Assembly (NCBI GenBank): GCA_029881255.1
Contig: JAOUMY010000016.1
Location: forward strand, 1-54,033
Length of the DNA: 54,033 bases
Origin: Gammaproteobacteria bacterium
Lineage (GTDB): Bacteria > Pseudomonadota > Gammaproteobacteria > S012-40
Direction: 5' to 3'
The position numbers were made by a program, and so were the translations under genes. Shown piece after piece: positions 45,926 to 53,116 of the stretch. Numbering within the stretch: position 1 is the stretch's first letter; every line of letters begins with the position of its first letter. The notes beneath the pieces are model-generated. The model worked only from the letters and a program-made list of their open reading frames with translations, did no database searches and was not told the origin of the DNA.

Positions 45926-46051
45926 TAAAACTATAATTTAATTTCTCACTAAATTTGTCTGATTCAGAAGTAAACCATATGTGCTATAGATTTTTCTCAA
46001 TGAAATGTGTTGAATTAGCAGCACTTAGTTTTTATTTTTAAATGCGCTACG

Positions 46052-46057
46052 TATAAT
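46052..46057 (+). promoter_or_regulatory. -10-like TATAAT close to the CHAT gene start
   Basis: A perfect TATAAT ends 13 bp before the ATG at 46071, with a poor -35 (TTTTTA) 17 bp upstream. No Shine-Dalgarno sequence precedes the ATG. If used, transcription would begin only about 6-7 nt before the start codon, giving an almost leaderless mRNA. Confidence 0.35.
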
Positions 46058-46070
46058 CATGGATTGATCA

Positions 46071-48350
46071 ATGTACCTACAACAGAAAGTCCGTTTCCGT
46101 TACTATCAAATATCACTGCTGTTTATAGCCCTGTTTAGCTACGACATCAATGTATTCGCCAATGATACCTACGAGTATTCCACACGCCTGTTACAAAAAG
46201 GCGAGTATCAAAAAGTCATTGATCTCATCGAACCTGTTGTCTACGGTGAATTGGCTTCAAAATCTGAATTACCCGCCATGCTGCGCCGTCTGGGCGAAGC
46301 GCACGGCGCTTTAGGCAACCAACGCAAAGCCTTCGACTCGCTCGGCAGCGCTTTAAAAGCCGCTGAATCCGCAGACGATCGTGCCGAAGCAGCGCGCATT
46401 ATGTCTATTCTCGGTGCCATGTACTCTCATGCAGGGGTATATGAAAAAGCAATTACCATTTTGGTGCAAAGCGTTGAGGCAGCGGAATCACTGCAGCGCG
46501 ACGATATAGCCCTACCCGCGAAAAATAATCTGGCCAATGTCTATGCGCGACTCACTGAATACGACAAGGCGCGGGAACTTTATGAGGATGTATTCGCTAC
46601 GGCAAGTGCTGACGGCCAATACGGGCTGGCGGGGAAAGCGCTAATTAATCAGGCAAGAACGGCGATTAAGCAACAGCAAACAAGGGACGCGAGGAGCATC
46701 TTGCTTCAACTGCCTGCTATTACTGGCCGCATAACGAATTCCCAGGAAAAGGCCTTCGTAATGTTGAGCGCGGGTCGCCTGCACGCGGAAATGTCTGAGA
46801 ATTCCGCCGACAAAGATAGCGCGCTCGCCTATCAGCTATTGGGTGATGCGTTAAAAATAGCAAAGGCAGAAGACAATTCCAGACTCATCAGCTTTGCGCT
46901 AGGTTATCTCGGTAATCTTTATGAAAAGGCGGGAAAACATGAAGACGCCCTCAAATTGACGCGCAATGCACTTGCCCACGCGCAAAAGCTTAACGCCAAC
47001 GAGCTGTCGTATCGCTGGCTGTGGCAAGTCGGACGCCTGCATAAAGCGAGAAACAATAATCAGCTAGCGATTAGTGCCTATCGGCAGGCAATAGAATCTC
47101 TACGCCCGATACAACACCGATTGATACTGAGTAGCGCTCTAGGTGACAGTTTTCGCGAACACGTCGGACCTGTATATCTTGAATTGGTGGACATTTTATT
47201 GAAGGAAGCCAACATCTATTCTGTTGTTGAAAAACGACAAAACACATTGCGTGAGGCGTTGCTAGTCATGGAGGCGTTTAAAAACGCCGAACTTGAAGAC
47301 TATTTCCAGGACGATTGCGTCGCGCGCATGAATGAGCGCACCAAAGGAATCGATTCATTAGACTCAAAAACAGCCGCACTTTATCCCATCATTTTGGAGA
47401 ATAAAGTTTCAATGCTGATTTCCCTTTCAAACTGGATACAGCTAGTACCCATAGAAGCAGACACAGCGGAGTTTGCAGAGGAAATTCGGCTTTTTCGTTC
47501 TAAGCTGGAAAAACGAACCACACGTCAGTATCTACGTCATGCCAAAACACTTTATAACTGGATGATACGTCCCATCGAAACGTATTTGGCGGAAGATCAA
47601 ATCGAAACACTGGTTGTTGTACCCGATGGAATATTGAGAACCATTCCGTTTAGCGCACTCCATGATGGAAAACAATTTCTAATCGAAAAATATGCCATCG
47701 CGACAACGCCTGGCCTAACATTGACCGACCCTCAACCCATGAATCCGGACAAAACACAAATCCTGGCTAGCGGCATAACTGAGGCCGTATTAGATTTTCC
47801 TGCGCTTCCTTTCGTTTCTGAAGAGATTCAAAACATCACCGATTTACACCAAAGCCGAACGTTGATGAACCAGGCTTTCACTGTAAGTAATATCGACAAG
47901 GCTCTGGCAAGTCGGCCATTCAATGTTATTCACATTGCCTCACATGGTGAGTTCAACCGTAAAAGTAGTGATTCCTTCTTACTTGCCTACAATGAGAAGT
48001 TGACGCTGAATAACCTGGAGCGATATGTGGCCGAATCAAGAATGAGAAATGCACCGGTCGAGCTGCTTACACTTAGCGCTTGCCAGACTGCTGCGGGTGA
48101 CGAAAGAGCGGCCTTAGGGCTTGCGGGGGTAGCGCTAAAGGCCGGCGCGCGCACTGCGGTCGCTTCACTGTGGTTTGTTAGTGACGAGGCATCGTCCGCA
48201 CTAATCTCGAATTTTTATTCCCACGTAGGAAAGAGAGACCATTCTAAGGCAAAGGCCCTGCAGTTAGCGCAAACTTCGCTTTTGCGAGACGAGAAATTCC
48301 AACACCCAAGCTATTGGGCACCGTTTCTGGTAATCGGTAACTGGCTGTAG
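46071..48350 (+). CDS. Exported TPR-CHAT (caspase-like) protein
   Basis: This 759-residue protein has a signal peptide (ISLLFIALFSYDINVFA), so it is predicted to be periplasmic or secreted. Residues ~40-330 are about seven TPRs (for example AIKLLEKAGKHEDALKL-type, YDKARELYEDVFA). A linker follows, and then a CHAT domain at ~500-757: VVVPDGILRTIPFSALHDGK, VIHIASHGEF and LLTLSACQTAAGD. The catalytic pair is His625 and Cys671, both intact. CHAT proteins are caspase-superfamily cysteine peptidases; most known bacterial ones are cytoplasmic. It is divergent from the PEP-CTERM-TPS operon (455 bp between starts) and is followed by a DUF928 gene. Processing of TpsA or a partner is a hypothesis only. 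Confidence 0.9.
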   Translation: MYLQQKVRFRYYQISLLFIALFSYDINVFANDTYEYSTRLLQKGEYQKVIDLIEPVVYGELASKSELPAMLRRLGEAHGALGNQRKAFDSLGSALKAAESADDRAEAARIMSILGAMYSHAGVYEKAITILVQSVEAAESLQRDDIALPAKNNLANVYARLTEYDKARELYEDVFATASADGQYGLAGKALINQARTAIKQQQTRDARSILLQLPAITGRITNSQEKAFVMLSAGRLHAEMSENSADKDSALAYQLLGDALKIAKAEDNSRLISFALGYLGNLYEKAGKHEDALKLTRNALAHAQKLNANELSYRWLWQVGRLHKARNNNQLAISAYRQAIESLRPIQHRLILSSALGDSFREHVGPVYLELVDILLKEANIYSVVEKRQNTLREALLVMEAFKNAELEDYFQDDCVARMNERTKGIDSLDSKTAALYPIILENKVSMLISLSNWIQLVPIEADTAEFAEEIRLFRSKLEKRTTRQYLRHAKTLYNWMIRPIETYLAEDQIETLVVVPDGILRTIPFSALHDGKQFLIEKYAIATTPGLTLTDPQPMNPDKTQILASGITEAVLDFPALPFVSEEIQNITDLHQSRTLMNQAFTVSNIDKALASRPFNVIHIASHGEFNRKSSDSFLLAYNEKLTLNNLERYVAESRMRNAPVELLTLSACQTAAGDERAALGLAGVALKAGARTAVASLWFVSDEASSALISNFYSHVGKRDHSKAKALQLAQTSLLRDEKFQHPSYWAPFLVIGNWL

Positions 48351-48356
48351 TGACCT

Positions 48357-48372
48357 TGTGACTTTTTGCACA
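48357..48372. promoter_or_regulatory. Crp-like site upstream of the DUF928 gene
   Basis: TGTGACTTTTTGCACA matches TGTGA-N6-TCACA at 9 of 10 positions. It starts 6 bp after the CHAT stop codon and lies 63-78 bp before the DUF928 ATG, a usual distance for activation. Confidence 0.5.
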
Positions 48373-48434
48373 CGATTAGCAAAAAGTCGGTGCTACGCTT
48401 AAAAGATAAACAACGGAAACCGGAGGTCTGTGCC

Positions 48435-49232
48435 ATGAATATGTTTTATAAATCTGCGCTTTTCTTTTTGGCAATGCTTGCCAGTACCATGACATCTGCT
48501 TCAGATCAGTCGACCGGGCTATTTCGCTCCCCCATAATGCTCGCTGCAAACTCTCAGAACAATCATGCTATCGCAGACAACGTACAAAAGGCAGCAAATA
48601 CACCACTAACTGCAAAAGAAGCGACTACCTTACCAACCTATATTCCGCCTATGCGCGGCGCGCCAAAACGTCGCGTTGGGGGCGGTACCAGAGGAACGGC
48701 TGTAGACCTCACTTTAAATGTCCTCGCCCCAGAACACACTGGTTTGACAAGCTCTCCTCAGCCAACGCTTTATTTCTATATTTCGAGTGTTAGCTCAACG
48801 CCCATGGAACTGGTTATCACTGAAGAACAATCTGAAGATCCGGTGTTTGAATCACGCTTCACAGTGAATCAAGCAGGAATCTATTCCATAGACATATCTC
48901 GCGCAAACATCAACTTGAAACCAGATACAGAATATCAGTGGTTTGTGGCAATTGTAATTGATCCTAAACACCGGTCTCGGGACATTATAAGTGGTGCAGC
49001 GATTAAATATATAAACCCCGAAACACCGATTACACAAAACAATATGAATGCCGAAAAATCGGCCGAAGCATATGCGGCTAGTGGTTATTGGTATGACGCG
49101 TTTTCAATTCTTAGTAAATCGTTATCAGGCGAAAACAGCGCTACTTTTACTGAGGCTCAAAAGTCTCTACTTCAACAAGTCGGTCTGGACATACTATTAC
49201 AAAGCAACAATCAGATGTTTTCAGCGTTATAG
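48435..49232 (+). CDS. Exported DUF928 protein
   Basis: The product is about 265 residues, starting at the ATG preceded by CGGAGG (the frame begins earlier, at 48366). The signal peptide is SALFFLAMLASTMTSAS. A proline/arginine segment (PPMRGAPKRRVGGGTRGTAV) leads into a DUF928 domain (LNVLAPEHTGLTSSPQPTLY FYIS, LKPDTEYQWFVAIVIDP) and then a helical tail (AEAYAASGYWYDAFSILSKS). I know DUF928 mainly from cyanobacterial exported proteins, where it is found near CHAT-TPR and TPS haemagglutinin genes, as here. Function unknown. It may have its own promoter, given the Crp-like site in front. Confidence 0.8.
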   Translation: MNMFYKSALFFLAMLASTMTSASDQSTGLFRSPIMLAANSQNNHAIADNVQKAANTPLTAKEATTLPTYIPPMRGAPKRRVGGGTRGTAVDLTLNVLAPEHTGLTSSPQPTLYFYISSVSSTPMELVITEEQSEDPVFESRFTVNQAGIYSIDISRANINLKPDTEYQWFVAIVIDPKHRSRDIISGAAIKYINPETPITQNNMNAEKSAEAYAASGYWYDAFSILSKSLSGENSATFTEAQKSLLQQVGLDILLQSNNQMFSAL

Positions 49233-49263
49233 TCATTTCGACACATAATCACTTCGAGAACCA

Positions 49264-49297
49264 AAAGCGCCTCTCATAGTAGGGGCGCTTTTCTTTT
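49264..49297 (+). terminator. Rho-independent terminator after the DUF928 gene
   Basis: AAAAGCGCCTCT pairs with AGGGGCGCTTTT around CATAGT and is followed by CTTTT. It ends the CHAT-DUF928 unit and isolates the acidic-peptide gene. Confidence 0.8.
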
Positions 49298-49313
49298 GTA
49301 TAAAGCAATTCAT

Positions 49314-49352
49314 TGTGGCATTTCTCACACAATTCTTGTGATCTAGCTCATC
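49314..49352. promoter_or_regulatory. Tandem Crp-like sites before the acidic peptide gene
   Basis: TGTGGCATTTCTCACA (49314-49329) matches TGTGA-N6-TCACA at 9 of 10 positions. TGTGATCTAGCTCATC (49337-49352) matches at 8 of 10. Their centres are 23 bp apart, about two helical turns. They lie 68-106 bp upstream of the ATG at 49420. Confidence 0.5.
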
Positions 49353-49419
49353 CGAAATATCGAACTCTCATGTTCAAATAACACTTAAGGAAACGACATA
49401 AACACAGGAGATAACTATC

Positions 49420-49593
49420 ATGGATATTATGATTCAAGACACTGAAACCCAACTAGCGTACGCACTTCATCACGATGATGCCTTATACCTGGGAATGGAC
49501 GACGAATTTGTAGAATTCGAAAACGAATACGATGACGAGTTGGTCAATTTTCTTACTCACATTGAAGGTGACTACGACTCATTCATGTTTTGA
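49420..49593 (+). CDS. 57-residue highly acidic peptide
   Basis: The ATG is preceded by ACAGGAGATAACTATC, a strong ribosome-binding site. The product has 10 Asp and 7 Glu in 57 residues, no Lys, Arg or Cys, and many aromatics (6 Phe, 4 Tyr), ending GDYDSFMF. There is no signal peptide or membrane helix. It stands alone between terminators, with Crp-like sites upstream and two hairpins downstream, the structure of a real and probably well-expressed small gene. I know no family. Possibilities are a regulator or adaptor, a DNA-mimic-like protein, or a precursor peptide; no RiPP enzyme is nearby. Confidence 0.75.
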   Translation: MDIMIQDTETQLAYALHHDDALYLGMDDEFVEFENEYDDELVNFLTHIEGDYDSFMF

Positions 49594-49602
49594 TGAATCA
49601 TT

Positions 49603-49623
49603 AGGGGCGCAAAAAGCGCCCCT
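49603..49623 (+). terminator. Hairpin after the acidic peptide gene
   Basis: AGGGGCGC pairs with GCGCCCCT around AAAAA, 9 bp after the stop codon. There is no T-run, so it may pause or protect the 3' end rather than terminate. Confidence 0.55.
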
Positions 49624-49647
49624 TGAGCGCGTATACCAAAATGTCTT

Positions 49648-49680
49648 AAAGCGCCATTCACACCCTATGGCACTTTTCTT
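49648..49680 (+). terminator. Rho-independent terminator downstream of the acidic peptide
   Basis: AAAGCGCCAT pairs with ATGGCACTTT (one mismatch) and is followed by TCTT. The remaining gap up to 49944 holds no gene I can support. Confidence 0.55.
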
Positions 49681-49944
49681 GTTAACAATACAAGGCAAGC
49701 TTCTTATCTCTCCAATGCTGCGCAAGAAGTATTTTTTTAAACATGCAGATACTTCAAGGACATTCATGCAACTGTAGTCTCTATTGTCGCAAGCGACATG
49801 TCATATTAGTGAGTCAAATAATTGGGAATCGAGATTTTCTCAGTTCAAACTTATATAGTTGTACTAGGAAAAATCCGCTAAATACTTTGCAAATGCCTCT
49901 GCGGCATCTGAACACAACAAAATAAAAAGCTGAAGATCTACAAA

Positions 49945-51183
49945 CTACGCTTCCTCTACGACGTTGTTTTTCTTAAATCTTGCAGTTGAATCTGGCAACA
50001 TTCTGACCAATCCATTGCTGTCCATATCAAATGGAAGATTACATTGAATATTAACGCCACCAATCGTAATTACATCCCCCGTGCATATAGGCACCATTTC
50101 AACCCGCTTGTGATTGACCCGAACGCCATTCATGCTCTCAAGGTCACGAACATACCAACGCCCATTTCTATCAACAATTTCTGCATGAAACCGACTTACG
50201 CGGGGATTATCAATAACTAAATCATTGTCCTTATGCCTGCCAATTCGACTGCTCCGTCGCACTGTATATTCATTTGTCTGCCCATTATCATTTATCAACA
50301 GTTTGAGCACAGGCGTACTATTCAAGATGGGTAGTAACCTCGTTTGGTCGTCATCGACCGAATCACTATAGTCATATGCGTCCCAACCGAGTTCATCAGT
50401 GCTAATTCGTATTGTGTCGGCGCTTACGCTCTGCAGATCTTCAGAAAAACAGTGGGTAAGCGCATAGTCACACAAAATATTGACCAGCCTCAGACAGCCT
50501 CCAGTAAAATAATATATTGGTTTAAATGACTCTTCTGAAAATATTTCGCGGCCCTCGGCGCCCGCAATGTTCAGCCGATGTTTAATATATTGCCTGGTAT
50601 CCTCCAGCGATAATCGACCAAGATGTACTTTTAATCGAATACGTTGTTTCAACTGCTTCAACGCAGAATCATCGAGCGCTTCTCGTAGCTCCGGCTGTCC
50701 CGCCAAAATAATCGTGATCAGCGACTCACCATTTAGTTCGCTATCGGACAACAGTCTCAATTCTTCAAACATTGACAAGGAAAGATGCTGGGCCTCATCA
50801 ATGATCAACACGCTGTGTTTTCCTCGGCGATATTGCGACGTTAGAAACTGATTTAACTGATTTAATAAGCTGACTTTGTCTGTATCTTGGATCTCTTGTC
50901 CAAACGCCACCATAACTGATTGCAGTAACTCTATATCTTTCAATTGCGTCTGAAAAACTTTTCCAATAACACACTCATGATTTACAGTACCGGCCAGCGC
51001 GTTCAATAAAGTGGTTTTACCCGCACCAATTTCTCCAGACAGCAAAACAAGACTATCCTTTACTTCAATGCCATATTTAAGATACGACAAAGCCTTTTGA
51101 TGACTTTCGCTTAAATAAAGAAACTTTGGGTCCGCATTCAGGCGAAAAGGATATTCGAGTAGTTTAAAATGCACCAGATACAT
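49945..51183 (-). CDS. ExeA-type AAA ATPase fused to an FHA domain
   Basis: The product is about 412 residues, starting MYLVHFKLLEYPFRLNADPK at the ATG preceded by GGGGGGAAG. The N-terminal ~270 residues are an ExeA/GspA-like ATPase with Walker A SGEIGAGKTTLLNAL, Walker B SVLIIDEAQHLS, and the sensor region ITIILAGQPELREAL. The C-terminal ~100 residues are an FHA phosphothreonine-binding domain: SRIGRHKDNDLVIDNPRVSR FHAEI then LESMNGVRVNHKRV. ExeA proteins help assemble secretion complexes at the peptidoglycan layer, but this one lacks a peptidoglycan-binding domain and a membrane helix. It suggests Ser/Thr-kinase signalling, though no kinase is in the window. A perfect Crp site lies upstream. 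Confidence 0.88.
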   Translation of the reverse strand: MYLVHFKLLEYPFRLNADPKFLYLSESHQKALSYLKYGIEVKDSLVLLSGEIGAGKTTLLNALAGTVNHECVIGKVFQTQLKDIELLQSVMVAFGQEIQDTDKVSLLNQLNQFLTSQYRRGKHSVLIIDEAQHLSLSMFEELRLLSDSELNGESLITIILAGQPELREALDDSALKQLKQRIRLKVHLGRLSLEDTRQYIKHRLNIAGAEGREIFSEESFKPIYYFTGGCLRLVNILCDYALTHCFSEDLQSVSADTIRISTDELGWDAYDYSDSVDDDQTRLLPILNSTPVLKLLINDNGQTNEYTVRRSSRIGRHKDNDLVIDNPRVSRFHAEIVDRNGRWYVRDLESMNGVRVNHKRVEMVPICTGDVITIGGVNIQCNLPFDMDSNGLVRMLPDSTARFKKNNVVEEA

Positions 51184-51251
51184 CACTTCCCCCCGCTCCA
51201 AATATGAATTTCCACATAGTTTTTAGTCTCACATAATTTCACTCGTGAACC

Positions 51252-51267
51252 TGTGAGTTATTTCACA
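51252..51267. promoter_or_regulatory. Perfect Crp-consensus site
   Basis: TGTGAGTTATTTCACA matches TGTGA-N6-TCACA at all ten defined positions. It covers the stop codon of the protease gene and lies 69-84 bp upstream of the ATPase-FHA ATG. Further TCACA/GTGAA half-sites crowd 51229-51276. Confidence 0.7.
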
Positions 51268-51779
51268 GTCACACAGTGAAGCGTAGTCAACAATGTTTTT
51301 TCTGTATCTACCAAAAACCTACCCGCGAGAAAGGATCGTCCTACTAACATCGCATAATTAAACCCTTGACGATCTACCAGATTTACATCAACTTTTGCTT
51401 GCTGCTCGCCTAAACAAAGTAGCATTTCGATAATTGGTCTCTTCTGGATTTTGCCTTCATGCTTCCTAATATTTACAAAACGTTTAACCTTTGCTTCAAC
51501 TAAAATTCGTCTATCTTCCTTATCTAGTTCGAAACGTACCCACGTTTTGCCGTCTCTCTGAAAATACTTGCATTGGCAATGCAATGATACACCATCGGAA
51601 CCCGTATCGATTTTTGCGTGTAACACCACGTTATGATCAACCAAGTGTACTTTTTCGATCCAACCTATTACCTGAGGCTGTGGGCTACTTGCATAGCCAA
51701 CCTTTGGATAAGTTAACGACAATATGAGCAAAAACAAATACGCCATGGTTGCTTGAAAAGATTTAAATGTAATACACAC
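51258..51779 (-). CDS. Exported retropepsin-like protease (RimK-associated / PF05618 family)
   Basis: This 173-residue protein has an N-terminal hydrophobic signal (MAYLFLLILSLTYPKVGYAS). The fold landmarks of the putative ATP-dependent zinc protease family are present: VIGWIEKVHLVDHNVVLHAK IDTGSDGVSLHC (D-T-G active-site triplet), FVNIRKHEGKIQKRPII, and MLVGRSFLAGRFLVDTEK (L-x-G-R-x-F-L). Homologues often sit near RimK-type ATP-grasp genes or membrane partners; neither is here. It starts at GTG 51779 (GGAATA upstream) or ATG 51746. It runs in the same direction as the ATPase-FHA gene, 75 bp upstream of it. Confidence 0.82.
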   Translation of the reverse strand: MCITFKSFQATMAYLFLLILSLTYPKVGYASSPQPQVIGWIEKVHLVDHNVVLHAKIDTGSDGVSLHCQCKYFQRDGKTWVRFELDKEDRRILVEAKVKRFVNIRKHEGKIQKRPIIEMLLCLGEQQAKVDVNLVDRQGFNYAMLVGRSFLAGRFLVDTEKTLLTTLHCVTVK

Positions 51780-51857
51780 TATTCCGATACATAAATCGAC
51801 GATTACGGTTTTTTACACTCTAGCTGAATTAATACGACAGGAATAGCTAATTAACCC

Positions 51858-52370
51858 ATGTTAGACTTCTTCAAACAATCCGATAAAAACATGCATGAAT
51901 TCAGAAACATATGGTCTCCTTTGCTTGCCCAGGCCGAAACGAATATGCCCCAGAATATACCTATGCTAGAAAAACGCTATGCGCGTTTTTTTATACAGGA
52001 GTGGTTAAATCTTTATCTTTCTGCACCTGATTCTGGAAAAGTCGGACTTGCTGTATTTGCTTATAGAGTGGACATCCATCGCTACGCAGCGGGAATGTTG
52101 ATCGATAGCAACCCTGAAAACCGTATTCTTGGTATTAGAATATTGGGCTATATGCGAGATGAAAGCACATGGCCGATACTCGTGGGATTGCTGAAACACC
52201 CGGATCGTGAGGTTGCTGTTGCATCGCTTGGTGCTTTATTTCAAGTTAATGAACGTCGCGCGAGAGAAGAATTACAAACACTATTGGCAGGTTCGGCCAG
52301 TTTCCATCCAGAAAATGTTCGGTCGCATCTGTTACCTATCTTGGGCGACAACTTCAATTTTGACTGGTAG
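51858..52370 (+). CDS. HEAT-like repeat protein
   Basis: This 170-residue soluble, alpha-helical protein has HEAT-type signatures in its second half (ENRILGIRILGYMRDESTWP ILVGLLKH, DREVAVASLGALFQVNERRA REELQTLL). There is no signal peptide and no catalytic motif. It is probably a small scaffold or regulator. It is divergent from the retropepsin-like protease gene with 78 bp between starts, and just upstream (on the other strand) of the small gene ending at 52377. Function unknown. Confidence 0.7.
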   Translation: MLDFFKQSDKNMHEFRNIWSPLLAQAETNMPQNIPMLEKRYARFFIQEWLNLYLSAPDSGKVGLAVFAYRVDIHRYAAGMLIDSNPENRILGIRILGYMRDESTWPILVGLLKHPDREVAVASLGALFQVNERRAREELQTLLAGSASFHPENVRSHLLPILGDNFNFDW

Positions 52371-52376
52371 GTTAGG

Positions 52377-52718
52377 TCACACCTTAAATTCCCCAATCCA
52401 TTCTCGCGCTCTAAAATCGATTTCAAGCCACTTTGCAGTCATTTTATTGGCTCCTTTAGAATCTAATTCCATTTTGATTGGATAATTATTTGCGAATAGA
52501 ACGGGTTCACACGATTCGGGCTGAATTGTACGAAAACTTACGCGTAGCTTTTCATTAACCGGAACGCATGACTGCTCTGCCAAATTGCTAAAAACGAGAC
52601 GTTTTTTAACAACACATGAAAAATACAATGACATTTCAGCGACTAGTGGTGTAGTCCTCTGGCTCAATTCCCTTTGCGCTCTTTTTGTCCACCTTACCTC
52701 TACTTCTCGTCCTCGCAT
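52377..52718 (-). CDS. Conserved hypothetical protein beside the rRNA operon
   Basis: The frame extends back into the 5S gene (to 53051), but only the last ~113 residues look protein-like: MRGREVEVRWTKRAQRELSQ RTTPLVAEMSLYFSCVVKKR, then LRVSFRTI and WLEIDFRAREWIGEF. I recall similar small gammaproteobacterial hypotheticals with the LYFSC.VKKR.RF and W..IDFR...W.GEF blocks, but no function. No strong ribosome-binding site precedes the ATG at 52718, so the true start is uncertain. It lies just beyond the rRNA terminator on the same strand. Confidence 0.55.
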   Translation of the reverse strand: MRGREVEVRWTKRAQRELSQRTTPLVAEMSLYFSCVVKKRLVFSNLAEQSCVPVNEKLRVSFRTIQPESCEPVLFANNYPIKMELDSKGANKMTAKWLEIDFRAREWIGEFKV

Positions 52719-52878
52719 TTCTATTTTTTTAATAAATTTATAAGGGTTTAGCCATCTATCCGCGAGGCGAAAAGGATTCCAATTTTCGTCGAAGTCGAAA
52801 AAAGTTTTGGAAAACACACAATTCTCCAGAAAAATGATCAGGAAGTTAGAGTATAGCTGGAAGGAAATATTACAAAAG

Positions 52879-52911
52879 AAAAACCCGTAACTCGATGAGT
52901 TACGGGTTTTT
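52879..52911 (-). terminator. rRNA operon terminator
   Basis: A perfect 15-bp inverted repeat (AAAAACCCGTAACTC / GAGTTACGGGTTTTT) with a 3-nt loop starts 11 bp after the 5S 3' end. On the minus strand it ends in TTTTT. Confidence 0.9.
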
Positions 52912-52921
52912 GAAATAAAAA

Positions 52922-53038
52922 CCTGACGGTGTCCTACTTTCACATGGGGAGACCCCACACTATCATCGGCGCTAAGCAGTTTCACTTCCGAGTTCGGGAT
53001 GGGATCGGGTGGTTCCCACTCGCTATTGCCGTCAGGCA
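52922..53038 (-). rRNA. rrf: 5S ribosomal RNA
   Basis: The minus strand starts TGCCTGACGGCAATAGCGAG and ends in ACCGTCAGG, so the terminal stem pairs. The internal CGAACTCGGAAGTGAAAC and GGTAGTGTGGGGTCTCCCCA-like blocks are standard bacterial 5S. Length is about 117 nt. It lies 80 bp downstream of the 23S 3' end, with no tRNA between. Confidence 0.95.
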
Positions 53039-53116
53039 TAAACCGGTACATAAAACAATTCTGGAAGGCTGTAATGTAAGTTGTTTCTCAAATGGCTCAA
53101 ACCTTTTGGGTGTTAT

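Noticed and set aside
49337-49352. This site as an independent Crp operator
   Set aside because: Only 8 of 10 positions match, which is common by chance; listed only because it is paired with the better site at 49314.
49420-49593. RiPP precursor interpretation of the acidic peptide
   Set aside because: No radical SAM, cyclodehydratase, ATP-grasp or LanM-like gene is nearby, and there is no leader/core boundary; left open only as a possibility.
44701-52370. Toxin-antitoxin or anti-phage defence island (because of CHAT, AAA-FHA and a protease)
   Set aside because: The CHAT protein, DUF928 protein and protease carry export signals and sit with adhesin genes. No toxin, nuclease, gasdermin-like partner or phage gene is present.
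52718-53051. Upstream extension of the minus frame ending at 52377, running through the 5S gene
   Set aside because: The extra 111 codons translate 5S rRNA and the terminator; only the last 113 codons look like protein.
53039-53116. tRNA between 23S and 5S
   Set aside because: The 78-bp spacer has no cloverleaf or TTC-type loop; none seen.
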